From contig NZ_LQIW01000001.1 in the NCBI RefSeq assembly GCF_001500025.1, positions 372,001 through 436,000 on the forward strand: a stretch of DNA of 64,000 nucleotides, given 5' to 3'. The translations under genes and the position numbers were made by a program. Within the stretch, counting starts at the first letter, position 1; every line of letters starts with the position of its first letter. The notes beneath the pieces were generated by a model, which was not told the DNA's origin, ran no database searches, and worked only from the letters and a program-made list of their open reading frames with translations. The stretch is from Mycobacterium sp. IS-1590 (GTDB lineage Bacteria; Actinomycetota; Actinomycetes; Mycobacteriales; Mycobacteriaceae). This document shows, piece after piece, positions 51,315-59,335 of the stretch.

Positions 51315-52662
51315 GCCCCTGGTGATCATCGGCGATTCGATGCTCGACCTCGACATCGAGGGCTCCGCAACGCGGCTCAGCCCCGAGGCGCCGGTACCGG
51401 TGGTCGACGTCGAACGGATCTGGCGCCGCCCCGGCGGTGCCGGGCTGGCCGCGGTGCTCGCCGCTCGCACGGGATTCGACGTGGTGCTGGTGACCGCGAT
51501 CGGCGACGACGCCGACGGTCAGGCGTTGACCGACCTGTTGGCCGACGCGGGTGTGCGGCTCATCGCGCTGAAGCTGACCGGAAGCACGGTGTGCAAGACC
51601 CGGATTCGGGCGGCCGGGCAGTCGATGCTGCGGCTCGACCGCGGCGACGGTTCCGCAGCGGGCACACCGCCGCCTGCCGAGGTCTCCGACCTCCTCGGTG
51701 AGGCCGGCGCCGTCTGCGTGGCCGATTACGGACGCGGCGTCACTGCGCACACGGGGATCCGCGAACTGCTCGCGTGGACCGCGCAGCGGGTGCCGACGGT
51801 GTGGGACCCGCATCCCCGCGGCAGCGAGCCGGTTCCCGGTTGCTGGCTGGTCACGCCGAACCAAGACGAGGCGGCGGGACGCTCGGCGGAGTCGCTGCGC
51901 GAGCGGTGGGCCGCACGCGCGGTGTGCGTCACCCTGGGCTCGAAGGGGGCACTGGTCGCCACCGACACCGGCAACGCGCATCACCCGGTGCAGGATGCGG
52001 TCGCGCGGTCCGGGCACGGCGACACCTGCGGCGCGGGGGACCGATTCGCAATCGCGGCCACCATCGCGCTCGCCGCGGGTAAGGACATCCACGACGCCGT
52101 CGCCGACGCGGTGGACGCCGCCGGCAGATTCGTCGCCGCGGGCGGCGCGGTCGGCGTGTCGAGCGCGGACTCGATCGGCGGAACACCCTCGGCCGCAACG
52201 TCGACGGCCATCACCGGGGACATCGCCGAGGTCCGGGACCGGCTGCGCCGCCGCGGGGGCAGGCTGGTCGCGACCGGAGGGTGCTTCGACCTGCTGCACA
52301 CCGGCCACGTCCGGCTGTTGCGGCAGGCCCGCGATCTCGGCGACGCGCTGGTGGTGCTGCTCAACTCCGATGCTTCCGTTCGGGCGCTGAAGGGCCCGCG
52401 GCGACCCGTCGTCGCCGATCGGGACAGGGCGCGGGTGCTGGCCGCGCTGGCATGCGTCGACGCCGTCGTCGTCTTCGACGAACGCTCACCCGAAGCGGTG
52501 CTGGAGCAACTGCGGCCCGATGTCTGGGTCAAGGGTGGCGACTACACCGAGGCCGACCTCCCCGAGGCCGGCGTGGTCCGCCGCCACGGCGGCGAGGTCG
52601 TGCTGCTGCCGACCGTCGCCGGTTACTCGTCGTCGAACCTGATCGCGGCAGCGCGGTCGTGA
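51307..52662 (+). CDS. hldE: Bifunctional heptose 7-phosphate kinase / heptose 1-phosphate adenylyltransferase
   Basis: 451 aa. Residues 1-295 are a PfkB-type kinase (GDSMLDLDIEG; catalytic GAGDRF near residue 242) forming heptose 1,7-bisphosphate. Residues ~315-451 are a cytidylyltransferase-fold domain (GGCFDLLHTGHVRLL near 325, WVKGGDY) forming ADP-D-glycero-beta-D-manno-heptose. The domain order matches E. coli HldE. It overlaps gmhA by 8 nt. With GmhA and the fused GmhB, the ADP-heptose pathway is complete except for the optional HldD epimerase. Confidence 0.93.
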   Translation: MNRPLVIIGDSMLDLDIEGSATRLSPEAPVPVVDVERIWRRPGGAGLAAVLAARTGFDVVLVTAIGDDADGQALTDLLADAGVRLIALKLTGSTVCKTRIRAAGQSMLRLDRGDGSAAGTPPPAEVSDLLGEAGAVCVADYGRGVTAHTGIRELLAWTAQRVPTVWDPHPRGSEPVPGCWLVTPNQDEAAGRSAESLRERWAARAVCVTLGSKGALVATDTGNAHHPVQDAVARSGHGDTCGAGDRFAIAATIALAAGKDIHDAVADAVDAAGRFVAAGGAVGVSSADSIGGTPSAATSTAITGDIAEVRDRLRRRGGRLVATGGCFDLLHTGHVRLLRQARDLGDALVVLLNSDASVRALKGPRRPVVADRDRARVLAALACVDAVVVFDERSPEAVLEQLRPDVWVKGGDYTEADLPEAGVVRRHGGEVVLLPTVAGYSSSNLIAAARS

Positions 52663-52679
52663 ACAGAAAGGAATCCTCA

Positions 52680-53378
52680 ATGGCTCTGGGAATCGCTCTG
52701 GGCAACATCATCATCACCGGTGGTGCGTCGGGACTCGGCGCGGCTACGGCGGAAGCCGTTGCACGCCAGGGTGGTACACCGCTGGTGATCGACCGCAACG
52801 ACCCGAAACCGGGAGTGGCCTTCGCGCGCGCCGACCTCGCCGACACCGGGGCCGTCGACGCCGCGGTGCGCACGCTCGCCGAGCAGGCCGGCGGTCAGAT
52901 TCACGGCGTGTTCACCGCCGGAGGCACCGACATGTGCGGCAAGCTCTCCGATGTCGCGGTCAAGGACTGGGAACGCGTCATCCACGTCAACCTGCTGGGC
53001 ACCGCGGCGGTGATCCGCTCGGCATTGCCCTACCTGAGGAACACGGGCGGCCGGATCGTCACGTGCGCATCCACATTGGGGATCAAGGCCGTCAGCGACG
53101 CGACCGCGTACTGCGCCTCCAAATTCGGGGTCATCGGATTCTCCCGTGCGTTGGCCGCAGAACTGGCGGGGGAGGTGGGAGTGACGACGCTGATCCCCGG
53201 CGGTATGCACACGGCGTTCTTCGACAACCGCGACGAGCAGTACAAGCCGCCGCCGGACGCCAAGCTGAACCAGCCCGAGCACGTCGCCGACACCGTGGTG
53301 TTCGCGCTGTCCCAGCCAACGGGCTGCGAGGTCCGCGAGCTCGTGGTGTGCGCCTCGACGGAGTCTTCGTGGCCGTGA
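52680..53378 (+). CDS. SDR oxidoreductase of the heptose cluster
   Basis: 232 aa from the ATG at 52680, with agaaagga upstream. Classical SDR: TGGASGLGAATAEA near residue 14, catalytic Ser in CASTLG and YCASK near 142. Asp in LVIDRNDP favours NAD(H). No epimerase features. In this context it might oxidise or reduce a sugar nucleotide or the glycoside product; which one cannot be read. Its end overlaps the next gene by about 10 nt. Confidence 0.8.
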   Translation: MALGIALGNIIITGGASGLGAATAEAVARQGGTPLVIDRNDPKPGVAFARADLADTGAVDAAVRTLAEQAGGQIHGVFTAGGTDMCGKLSDVAVKDWERVIHVNLLGTAAVIRSALPYLRNTGGRIVTCASTLGIKAVSDATAYCASKFGVIGFSRALAAELAGEVGVTTLIPGGMHTAFFDNRDEQYKPPPDAKLNQPEHVADTVVFALSQPTGCEVRELVVCASTESSWP

Positions 53379-54310
53379 GCCCCGCCACCGTTCTGGTCTT
53401 GCGCGCGTTGGGCCTCGGCGATCTGCTCACCGGGATCCCGGCGCTGCGCGGTCTGCGGCGCGCGTACCCAGACGCGCACATCGCGCTCGCCGCGCCCGAG
53501 CGGTATCGAGATCTGGCGATGCTCTCCGGCGCGGTCGACGAGCTCGACCCGACGCCCGGCCTCGGTCGGCTCCGACCCCGCCACGAGCCGCCTGCCCTTG
53601 CCGTGAACCTGCACGGCAGTGGCCCCGAGAGCATCGCCGACCTGCTCGCGATGCGCCCCCGAGCCTTGATCAGCCACCGCCACTCCGCCTTCCCCGGCGT
53701 CGACGGGCCACGATGGCGCGCCGATCTCCATGAGGTCGACCGCTGGTGCACCCTGCTCGAATGGGCCGGGATACCCTGCAACCCCGAGGATCTGGTGATA
53801 CCACGGCCGCCCGGCTATCCGGATCGGTCGTCCGCCGTCGTGATCCACCCCGGTGCCGCATACGCCGCGCGGCGATGGCCACCGGAGCGGTTCGCGGAAG
53901 TGGCCGGCGCACTGCGCAACCGCGGGCACGACGTGGTCATCACCGGCGACGACCGCGAAGTCGACCTCGCGACGTCGGTGGCCGACGCCGCCGGCCTGCC
54001 CCGATCAGCCGTCCTCGCAGGCACTCTCGGCCTGCTCGAACTCGTCGCGCTGATCCACGATTGCCGCTTGTTGATCTGTGGCGACACCGGCGTCGGACAC
54101 ATCGCGACCGCGACCGGCACTCCGTCGGTGCTGCTGTTCGGTCCGACACCACCGAACCGGTGGGGGCCCAGGGGATCGGGTCCGCACATCGCGGTCTGGG
54201 CCGGCGACAGGGGCGACCCCCACGCCGACCGCCCCCACAGTGGGCTCTTGCTGATCACGGTCGGCCGCGTCCTCGACGCCAGCGAGAGGCTGCTGAAGGA
54301 CTGCGCATGA
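53369..54310 (+). CDS. GT9 heptosyltransferase 2
   Basis: About 313 aa from the GTG at 53369 (ggag 5 nt upstream; GTG at 53375 is the alternative). Second GT9 member: VLVLRALGLGDLLTGIPALRGL at the N-terminus, VIHPGAAYAARRWP near residue 155, and DTGVGHIATATGTP near 238. Two different heptosyltransferases suggest a glycan with at least two heptose transfers or two acceptors. Ends with an ATGA overlap into ugd. Confidence 0.87.
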   Translation: MAVSPATVLVLRALGLGDLLTGIPALRGLRRAYPDAHIALAAPERYRDLAMLSGAVDELDPTPGLGRLRPRHEPPALAVNLHGSGPESIADLLAMRPRALISHRHSAFPGVDGPRWRADLHEVDRWCTLLEWAGIPCNPEDLVIPRPPGYPDRSSAVVIHPGAAYAARRWPPERFAEVAGALRNRGHDVVITGDDREVDLATSVADAAGLPRSAVLAGTLGLLELVALIHDCRLLICGDTGVGHIATATGTPSVLLFGPTPPNRWGPRGSGPHIAVWAGDRGDPHADRPHSGLLLITVGRVLDASERLLKDCA

Positions 54311-55605
54311 ACGCCATTCGCACGGGTGTGATCGGCGCGGGTTACGTCGGGCTGACGACCGCGGTGTGCCTGGCCGAGCGGGGCCACCACACGGTGTGCG
54401 TCGATGTGGACGCCGGGCGGGTCGAACAGCTCCGCAGCGGTGTGCCGCTACTCGACGAACCGGGCCTCCCCGAGCTGCTGCGCCAAGGCCTTGAGACCGA
54501 GAACCTCGAATTCACCGTCGCATACCGCGAATTGGCCGACTGCGACGTGGTGTTTGTCTGCGTGCCGACGCCGAGCGGATCGGACGGATCGGCCGACCTG
54601 TCGGCGGTCGACGCGGCGGTCGCGCGGCTCGTCACCGTGCTGCGACCGGACTCGGTGCTGGTGCTCAAGTCGACGGTTCCGGTCGGCACCACCCGGCGGA
54701 TCGCGCGCCGGGTGGAGGGCGCCGGCATCCGCGCGGTCTCCAACCCCGAGTTTCTCCGCGAGAGCCACGCCATTTACGACTTCCGCAACCCGGACCGCAT
54801 CGTGATCGGGGCCGTGGACCCCGACGCAGCCGATCTGGTGTCGCGCGTGTACGGCAACCACACGCAGACCTTCCGGATGAGCCCGGAGAGCGCCGAGTTG
54901 GCGAAGTACGCCAGCAACGCGTTTCTCGCGGTGAAGATCTCCTACGCCAACTCGCTGGCACGGCTGTGTGCGCACATGGGCGCCGACGTCACCGACGTGA
55001 TCCGCTGCATGGGCGCCGACGTGCGCATCGGCCCGCACTTCCTGCAGCCGGGCCCGGGGTGGGGCGGGTCTTGCCTGCCCAAGGACACCTCAGCCATCCT
55101 GCACACCGGACGGGTCGCGGGTGTAGAGCTGCCGGAGATCGACTCGGCCCGCCTGACCAACTCCACGCAGTCCGCGCGCATCGTGTCGACCCTGCGCCGA
55201 GAAGTGGTCACTCCGCTCGGCGAAGCCCGTGTCGCCGCCCTGGGCCTGACCTTCAAGGCCGGCACCAGTGACGTGCGCGATTCCCCGGCGTTGACCGTTT
55301 GCGGCGACCTGGGGCGCGCCGGTGCGCAGGTCACGGGCTACGACCCGCGTTTGGACGCGATGGATCACACGCGGCTGCGGGCATCGTCAATCGTGGCGGT
55401 CGACGATCCGTACCTGGCCACCAAGGACGCCGACGCAATCATCGTGCTCACCGAATGGCCCGAGTTTCGGGAACTCGACTGGGCCCTGATCGGAGAGCAC
55501 GCGCCCGGCGCCGTCGTCGTCGACACCCGCAACCTGCTCGACCGGGCGTTGCTCAGCGAGGCCGGATTGACCTACCTGGGTAACGGAACCCCCTCGGGCT
55601 ATTGA
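54307..55605 (+). CDS. ugd: UDP-glucose 6-dehydrogenase
   Basis: 432 aa. It oxidises UDP-glucose twice to UDP-glucuronate with NAD. N-terminal VIGAGYVGLTTAVCLAERGH, CVPTPSG near residue 84, NPEFLRE near 147, the catalytic Cys in GWGGSCLPKD near 256, and GLTFKAGTSDVRDSP near 318 are the family landmarks. It provides the substrate for the UXS-type decarboxylase at 45601. Last gene of the cluster; its 3' end overlaps the convergent topoisomerase gene by 7 nt. Confidence 0.93.
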   Translation: MNAIRTGVIGAGYVGLTTAVCLAERGHHTVCVDVDAGRVEQLRSGVPLLDEPGLPELLRQGLETENLEFTVAYRELADCDVVFVCVPTPSGSDGSADLSAVDAAVARLVTVLRPDSVLVLKSTVPVGTTRRIARRVEGAGIRAVSNPEFLRESHAIYDFRNPDRIVIGAVDPDAADLVSRVYGNHTQTFRMSPESAELAKYASNAFLAVKISYANSLARLCAHMGADVTDVIRCMGADVRIGPHFLQPGPGWGGSCLPKDTSAILHTGRVAGVELPEIDSARLTNSTQSARIVSTLRREVVTPLGEARVAALGLTFKAGTSDVRDSPALTVCGDLGRAGAQVTGYDPRLDAMDHTRLRASSIVAVDDPYLATKDADAIIVLTEWPEFRELDWALIGEHAPGAVVVDTRNLLDRALLSEAGLTYLGNGTPSGY

Positions 55606-56618
55606 CCTTTGGCGACTTTGCGGATGAGGCGCGCCGTGCCGCGGTCGAGCACCTCCTGACGTTCTGCGAGGGTTTTGGCCTTCGCGGCGCGGCGGACGGC
55701 CGCGGCGATCGTGAGCTCGGATTCGTAGCCCTGGACTACCCGCGGGTCGACGTATGACCCGCGTGCCACCGCGGGCGTGTTGCCGAGTTCCTCGGCGACC
55801 TCCTTCATCACCGCGGACTCGACCCGCTTGATCACGGTCTTGTTGACGGGCGGGTCGGCGTCGACGAATGCTGCCGCCGCCAGCACCGTGCCGTGCCACG
55901 TGCGCAGATCCTTGACCGTGTACCGATCCCCGACCAGTTCCTTGAACCGGGTGTTCAGGTCGTCGGCGTGGATGTCGATCCAGGTTGAACCGTTGCGGCA
56001 CACCAGCAATCGCTCGGTGCGCTCCGGGCGGCGCATCAGCGCACGAACCGAGCGGACCGCTTCGGGATCGTCGATGAGCAGCGTGCGCCGCACCCCGCTC
56101 TTGGCGGGGAAGTCGAACTCGATCGCGTTGCGCTGCACCTTCACGTGCTCGCACAGCAGCGTCGCGATGCCGTACGAGTTGTTCTCCTCTGCGTACTGCT
56201 CCGAACCCGACCGGAAGTAGCCGAGGTCGGCCAGGTGCAGGGCGAGTGCGAGCACGCGGTCGCGGTGCAGGCCGCGGCTGCGCATGTCCGCGGCGATGCG
56301 CCTGCGCATCTCCGGCAGCGCGGCCGACATCTCCAGGACCCGGTCGAACTTCTCCTCGTTGCGCTCCTCCTGCCACCTCTGGTGGTACAGGTATTGGCGC
56401 CGGCCCGCGGCGTCGGTACCGACCGCCTGGATGTGGCCGTTGGGATAGGGGCAGATCCATACCTTTTTCCAGGCCGGCGGGATGACGAGCTCCTTGATGC
56501 GCTGCAGGGTCTTCTCGTCGGTGACCGGGCTGCCGTCGGGATGGTGGTAGGAGAACCCGCGACCGCGACGCAACCGACGCAGACCGGGGCCGCTGACGAC
56601 GCTACGGCGAAGTCGCAT
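55599..56618 (-). CDS. DNA topoisomerase IB (poxvirus-type)
   Basis: 339 aa. Relaxes DNA through a 3'-phosphotyrosine intermediate. N-terminal GFSYHHPDGSPVTDEKTLQRI, catalytic residues: Arg in LGYFRSGSEQY, Lys/Arg region in LLIDD...SVRALMRR, DLRTWHGT (Arg and His), and the nucleophile Tyr in ARGSYVDPRVV near residue 292. Found in some fast-growing mycobacteria but not in M. tuberculosis as far as I recall. Placed at the right edge of the inserted stress region, next to rsbW. Confidence 0.92.
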   Translation of the reverse strand: MRLRRSVVSGPGLRRLRRGRGFSYHHPDGSPVTDEKTLQRIKELVIPPAWKKVWICPYPNGHIQAVGTDAAGRRQYLYHQRWQEERNEEKFDRVLEMSAALPEMRRRIAADMRSRGLHRDRVLALALHLADLGYFRSGSEQYAEENNSYGIATLLCEHVKVQRNAIEFDFPAKSGVRRTLLIDDPEAVRSVRALMRRPERTERLLVCRNGSTWIDIHADDLNTRFKELVGDRYTVKDLRTWHGTVLAAAAFVDADPPVNKTVIKRVESAVMKEVAEELGNTPAVARGSYVDPRVVQGYESELTIAAAVRRAAKAKTLAERQEVLDRGTARLIRKVAKGQ

Positions 56619-56829
56619 GTTTGGTCCCTGAGCGCACAGGGGTATTGAACCCGCACCATGGAGAAGCCTTACTTCGTCGCGCCATCAGAACGCCGCTCGT
56701 CACAGTCGTGTTCGCTGTTTCATCGGCCCGGACCGAGGCCTACGGGGTGGGAACGTCTCCATGACCGGGTAAATACCCGCGCCGGCGTGTGGCACACGTC
56801 GCCGTCGCCGGGTCGCCGGAGTACTCGTG

Positions 56830-56854
56830 GTTAGGTGGGATCCGACCTGGGGTA
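56830..56854 (+). promoter_or_regulatory. SigF-type promoter of rsbW-sigF
   Basis: GTTA (56830-56833), 16 nt, GGGTA (56850-56854). One mismatch in the -35. The rsbW ATG is 29 nt downstream, with gggaggtc as ribosome site. This allows SigF autoregulation although usfY has been separated. Confidence 0.65.
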
Positions 56855-56883
56855 ACCTCGCTTCGACATTGCCGGGAGGTCAA

Positions 56884-57315
56884 ATGGCCGACGTCGCCAA
56901 CAAGAACAACGGGCACGGGCACGGCGCGCGGTCGGTGGAACTCCGGGTCGCCGCCGAGCTCGAGAACCTTGCGGTTCTGCGCACCCTGGTCGCCGCCGTG
57001 GCGACCTTCGAGGATCTGGACTTCGATGCCGTCGCCGACCTGCGTCTCGCGGTCGACGAGGCCTGTACCAGGCTGATCCGATCCGCGGTACCCAACTCCG
57101 TGCTGCTGCTCGTCATCGAGCCGCGCGAGGACGCCGTCATCATCGACGCGTCGACCACATGCAAGAACTCCGACATCCTGGCGCCGGGCAGCTTCAGCTG
57201 GCACGTGCTGAGCTCACTGACCGACGAGGTGAAGACCTTTGAGAACGGACAGGGGCCCGAGAACGCCCAGGTGTTCGGGATCTCCATGACGACGAGACGA
57301 GCGACGCTGCAGTGA
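56884..57315 (+). CDS. rsbW: Anti-sigma F factor (serine kinase fold)
   Basis: 143 aa. GHKL/HATPase_c-type anti-sigma factor that holds SigF inactive; also called UsfX. The N-box LRLAVDEACTRLI is near residue 57; the G1-box area (CKNSDILAPGSFSW) is degenerate, and the DxGxG of true kinases is not visible, as in the M. tuberculosis orthologue. The start at 56884 has gggagg 4 nt upstream. It overlaps sigF by 4 nt (GTGA), keeping the anti-sigma and sigma in 1:1 supply. Confidence 0.9.
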   Translation: MADVANKNNGHGHGARSVELRVAAELENLAVLRTLVAAVATFEDLDFDAVADLRLAVDEACTRLIRSAVPNSVLLLVIEPREDAVIIDASTTCKNSDILAPGSFSWHVLSSLTDEVKTFENGQGPENAQVFGISMTTRRATLQ

Positions 57316-58100
57316 CGCCGTCGACGTCACAGGGTTCGTCGTCGCGTTCGAACTCTGAGTACGCGGATGTCGCCGACATGTTCCGCGAGCTGAAGAGTGT
57401 GCCGGAGGACTCGCCGAAGTTTCAGCGGCAGCGAGACCGCATCGTCGAGCGCTGCCTACCCCTGGCCGACCACATCGCGCGCCGCTTCGACGGCCGCGGC
57501 GAGCCGCGCGAAGACCTCGTCCAGGTGGCCCGCGTCGGACTGGTCAACGCGGTGATCCGCTTCGACGTCGAGGCCGGCTCGGACTTCGTCTCGTTCGCGG
57601 TGCCCACCATCATGGGCGAAGTCCGACGTCATTTCCGCGACAACAGCTGGTCGGTCAAGGTGCCGCGGCGGCTCAAGGAACTCCATCTGCGACTCGGCGC
57701 CGCCACCGCGGAGTTGTCACAGCGGCTCGGCCGCGCCCCGACGGCATCGGAACTGGCTGCGGAACTGGGCATGGACCGCGACGAGGTCGTCGAGGGCCTG
57801 GTCGCCGGCAGCTCCTACAACACGCTGTCGATCGACAGCGGCGGCAGCGGAACCGAGGACGCCCCCGCGATCGCCGACACACTGGGCGACGTCGACCTTG
57901 GTCTCGACCAGATCGAGAACCGGGAAGCACTGCGACCGTTGCTCGCTGCGCTGCCGGAGCGGGAACGAACGGTGTTGTTGCTGCGCTTCTTCGAGTCCCT
58001 CACCCAGACGCAGATCGCCGAGCGCGTGGGCATCTCACAGATGCACGTGTCGCGATTGCTCGCGAAATCCCTAGCCAGACTTCGGGACCAGCTTCAGTAG
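57312..58100 (+). CDS. sigF: RNA polymerase sigma factor SigF
   Basis: 262 aa. Sigma-70 group 3 stress/sporulation type. Region 2: LADHIARRFDGRGEPREDLVQVARVGLVNAVIRFD and the -10 binding SFAVPTIMGEVRRHFRD; region 3 around RRLKELHLRLG...LSQRLGRAPTASELA; region 4 HTH: LTQTQIAERVGISQMHVSRLLAKSLARL. It directs transcription from GTTT/GGGTA promoters, at least six other copies of which lie in this window. The final 30 nt overlap the convergent STAS gene. Confidence 0.96.
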   Translation: MTPSTSQGSSSRSNSEYADVADMFRELKSVPEDSPKFQRQRDRIVERCLPLADHIARRFDGRGEPREDLVQVARVGLVNAVIRFDVEAGSDFVSFAVPTIMGEVRRHFRDNSWSVKVPRRLKELHLRLGAATAELSQRLGRAPTASELAAELGMDRDEVVEGLVAGSSYNTLSIDSGGSGTEDAPAIADTLGDVDLGLDQIENREALRPLLAALPERERTVLLLRFFESLTQTQIAERVGISQMHVSRLLAKSLARLRDQLQ

Positions 58101-58523
58101 CGGTTTGACCTCACCTGCGCTCGACAGCGCCGACTCGAGGCTGTCGCACACGGGCAATGCGGCGTCCGGATCGCAGATGCGTAGCAGCCGGCTGACCGAC
58201 GCGCTCGGCACCATGGCCCACTCGATCTTCTCTCCCGCGGTGCGCACGTTGAGCGTGTGCAGCGCGGAAAAACCTGCGGTGCCGAAGAATTCGACACCCG
58301 AGAGGTCGATGACGAGGCGCTCGAGCTGTGCGGCGTCGCGCATCGCATAGTCGACGAACGCCCGCGAGTTCGCGGCGTCGATCTCACCGTGCGCGGCGAC
58401 GATCGCGGTATCGGGTCGCGGCCGACGGGTCGCGAAGTACGCGGTGTGGCAGTCGCGGGTTTCAACGACTTGCGCTTCGGGAATGGACCCGGAGATATGA
58501 GAAATAGACATTTGTGACTCCAT
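58071..58523 (-). CDS. STAS-domain anti-anti-sigma factor-like protein
   Basis: 150 aa (146 if from the Met at 58511). STAS core: TAIVAAHGEIDAANSRAF and LVIDLSGVEFFGTAGFSAL. In RsbV-type proteins the phosphorylated Ser sits in a D-S-(T/S)-G loop; here it reads G-T-A-G, leaving Thr as the only candidate. By position and fold it could bind RsbW and release SigF. Its 3' end overlaps sigF by 30 nt on the opposite strand, an arrangement that could also give antisense interference. Confidence 0.82.
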   Translation of the reverse strand: MESQMSISHISGSIPEAQVVETRDCHTAYFATRRPRPDTAIVAAHGEIDAANSRAFVDYAMRDAAQLERLVIDLSGVEFFGTAGFSALHTLNVRTAGEKIEWAMVPSASVSRLLRICDPDAALPVCDSLESALSSAGEVKPLLKLVPKSG

Positions 58524-58792
58524 CAGTCAATGCGCGATTCGGACTGTGGTTCACGTCAAAAATTTGGGGCCCTGCGTATTCAAAGCCTTCGCAGCAGAGG
58601 CGGGAGTTCTGCCCTTGCACGTCGATGACGTTCCAGCTCGGCTGTGAACTCAACCTGCAATGAACCCTACGCCGCTCACTGAACATGCACAATCGAAATC
58701 GTTATCACGGTCTTAGCCACTGGTCAGAGCGTCGGTAAGAGCCGATGAACGGCAAATTTGTCGAAACTCGACCCACGTCGGACACTGATGGC
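58524..58792. other. 269-nt divergent intergenic region
   Basis: Less GC-rich than the surroundings (for example aaaaatttggggcc and cgaaatcgttatcacgg). It holds the promoters of the STAS gene (left) and the MobA-like gene (right). No SigF-type pair was found. No gene is seen. Confidence 0.5.
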
Positions 58793-59323
58793 ATGACGAT
58801 TGCGGGTGTCCTGCTGGCCGCCGGTGCCGGCACCCGCTATGGGATGCCCAAAGTGCTTGCAGCGCAAGGTGAATGGCTTAATGCGGCAGTGCAGGCCCTG
58901 CACGCCGGTGGATGCGACGACGTGGTGGTGGTGCTGGGCGCTGCGATGGTCGAGGTTCCGCCGCCCGCGCGCGCCGTTTTCGCCGAGGCCTGGGCGGACG
59001 GGCTGTCGGCTTCGCTGCGGGCCGGGTTGTCGGCGGTCGAGGCCGACTTCGCGGTGCTGCACACCGTCGATACGCCCGACGTCGGCGCCGATGTGGTGCG
59101 CCGGGTTCTACGAGCTGCGACCGCATCGGATTCGGGTCTGGCCCGCGCCCGCTACGGGCAGGCGCCCGGACACCCGGTGGTGATCGCGCGCAGGCACTGG
59201 GCGGCGCTGCTGGACGAGGTCCGCGGCGACGCGGGGGCACGATCGTTTCTGGCCGGCCGCGACGACGTCGTGGTGGTTGATTGCGCGGATCTGGCGACGG
59301 GCCGCGACATCGACGTCCGTTAG
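58793..59323 (+). CDS. MobA-like nucleotidyltransferase
   Basis: 176 aa from the ATG at 58793. GT-A/MobA-like fold: GVLLAAGAGTRYGMPK near residue 5 is the nucleotide loop (LAAGxGxRxGxPK), VVVLGAAM near 47, HTVDTPDVG near 87 with metal-binding Asp, and RYGQAPGHPVVIARRHW. Similar proteins (MocA/CoxC-like) transfer CMP or GMP to molybdopterin; others act on other substrates. No molybdoenzyme genes are nearby, so the acceptor is open. Confidence 0.8.
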   Translation: MTIAGVLLAAGAGTRYGMPKVLAAQGEWLNAAVQALHAGGCDDVVVVLGAAMVEVPPPARAVFAEAWADGLSASLRAGLSAVEADFAVLHTVDTPDVGADVVRRVLRAATASDSGLARARYGQAPGHPVVIARRHWAALLDEVRGDAGARSFLAGRDDVVVVDCADLATGRDIDVR

Positions 59324-59335
59324 GCGGGTTGGCAA

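Noticed and set aside
42430..55605. Interpretation of the heptose genes as an LPS core cluster
   Set aside because: There are no lipid A, Kdo or O-antigen export genes, and the host genome type has no LPS.
56640..56655. tRNA T-loop-like sequence (gggttcaataccc) on the minus strand upstream of the topoisomerase gene
   Set aside because: The T-loop consensus fits, but no matching acceptor stem, anticodon arm or D-arm could be built within 80 nt upstream.
56751..56779. Additional SigF promoter at GGGTA 56767-56771
   Set aside because: The position 16 nt upstream reads GTGG instead of GTTT. The site is better explained as a short inverted repeat (CGGGTA-aa-TACCCG).
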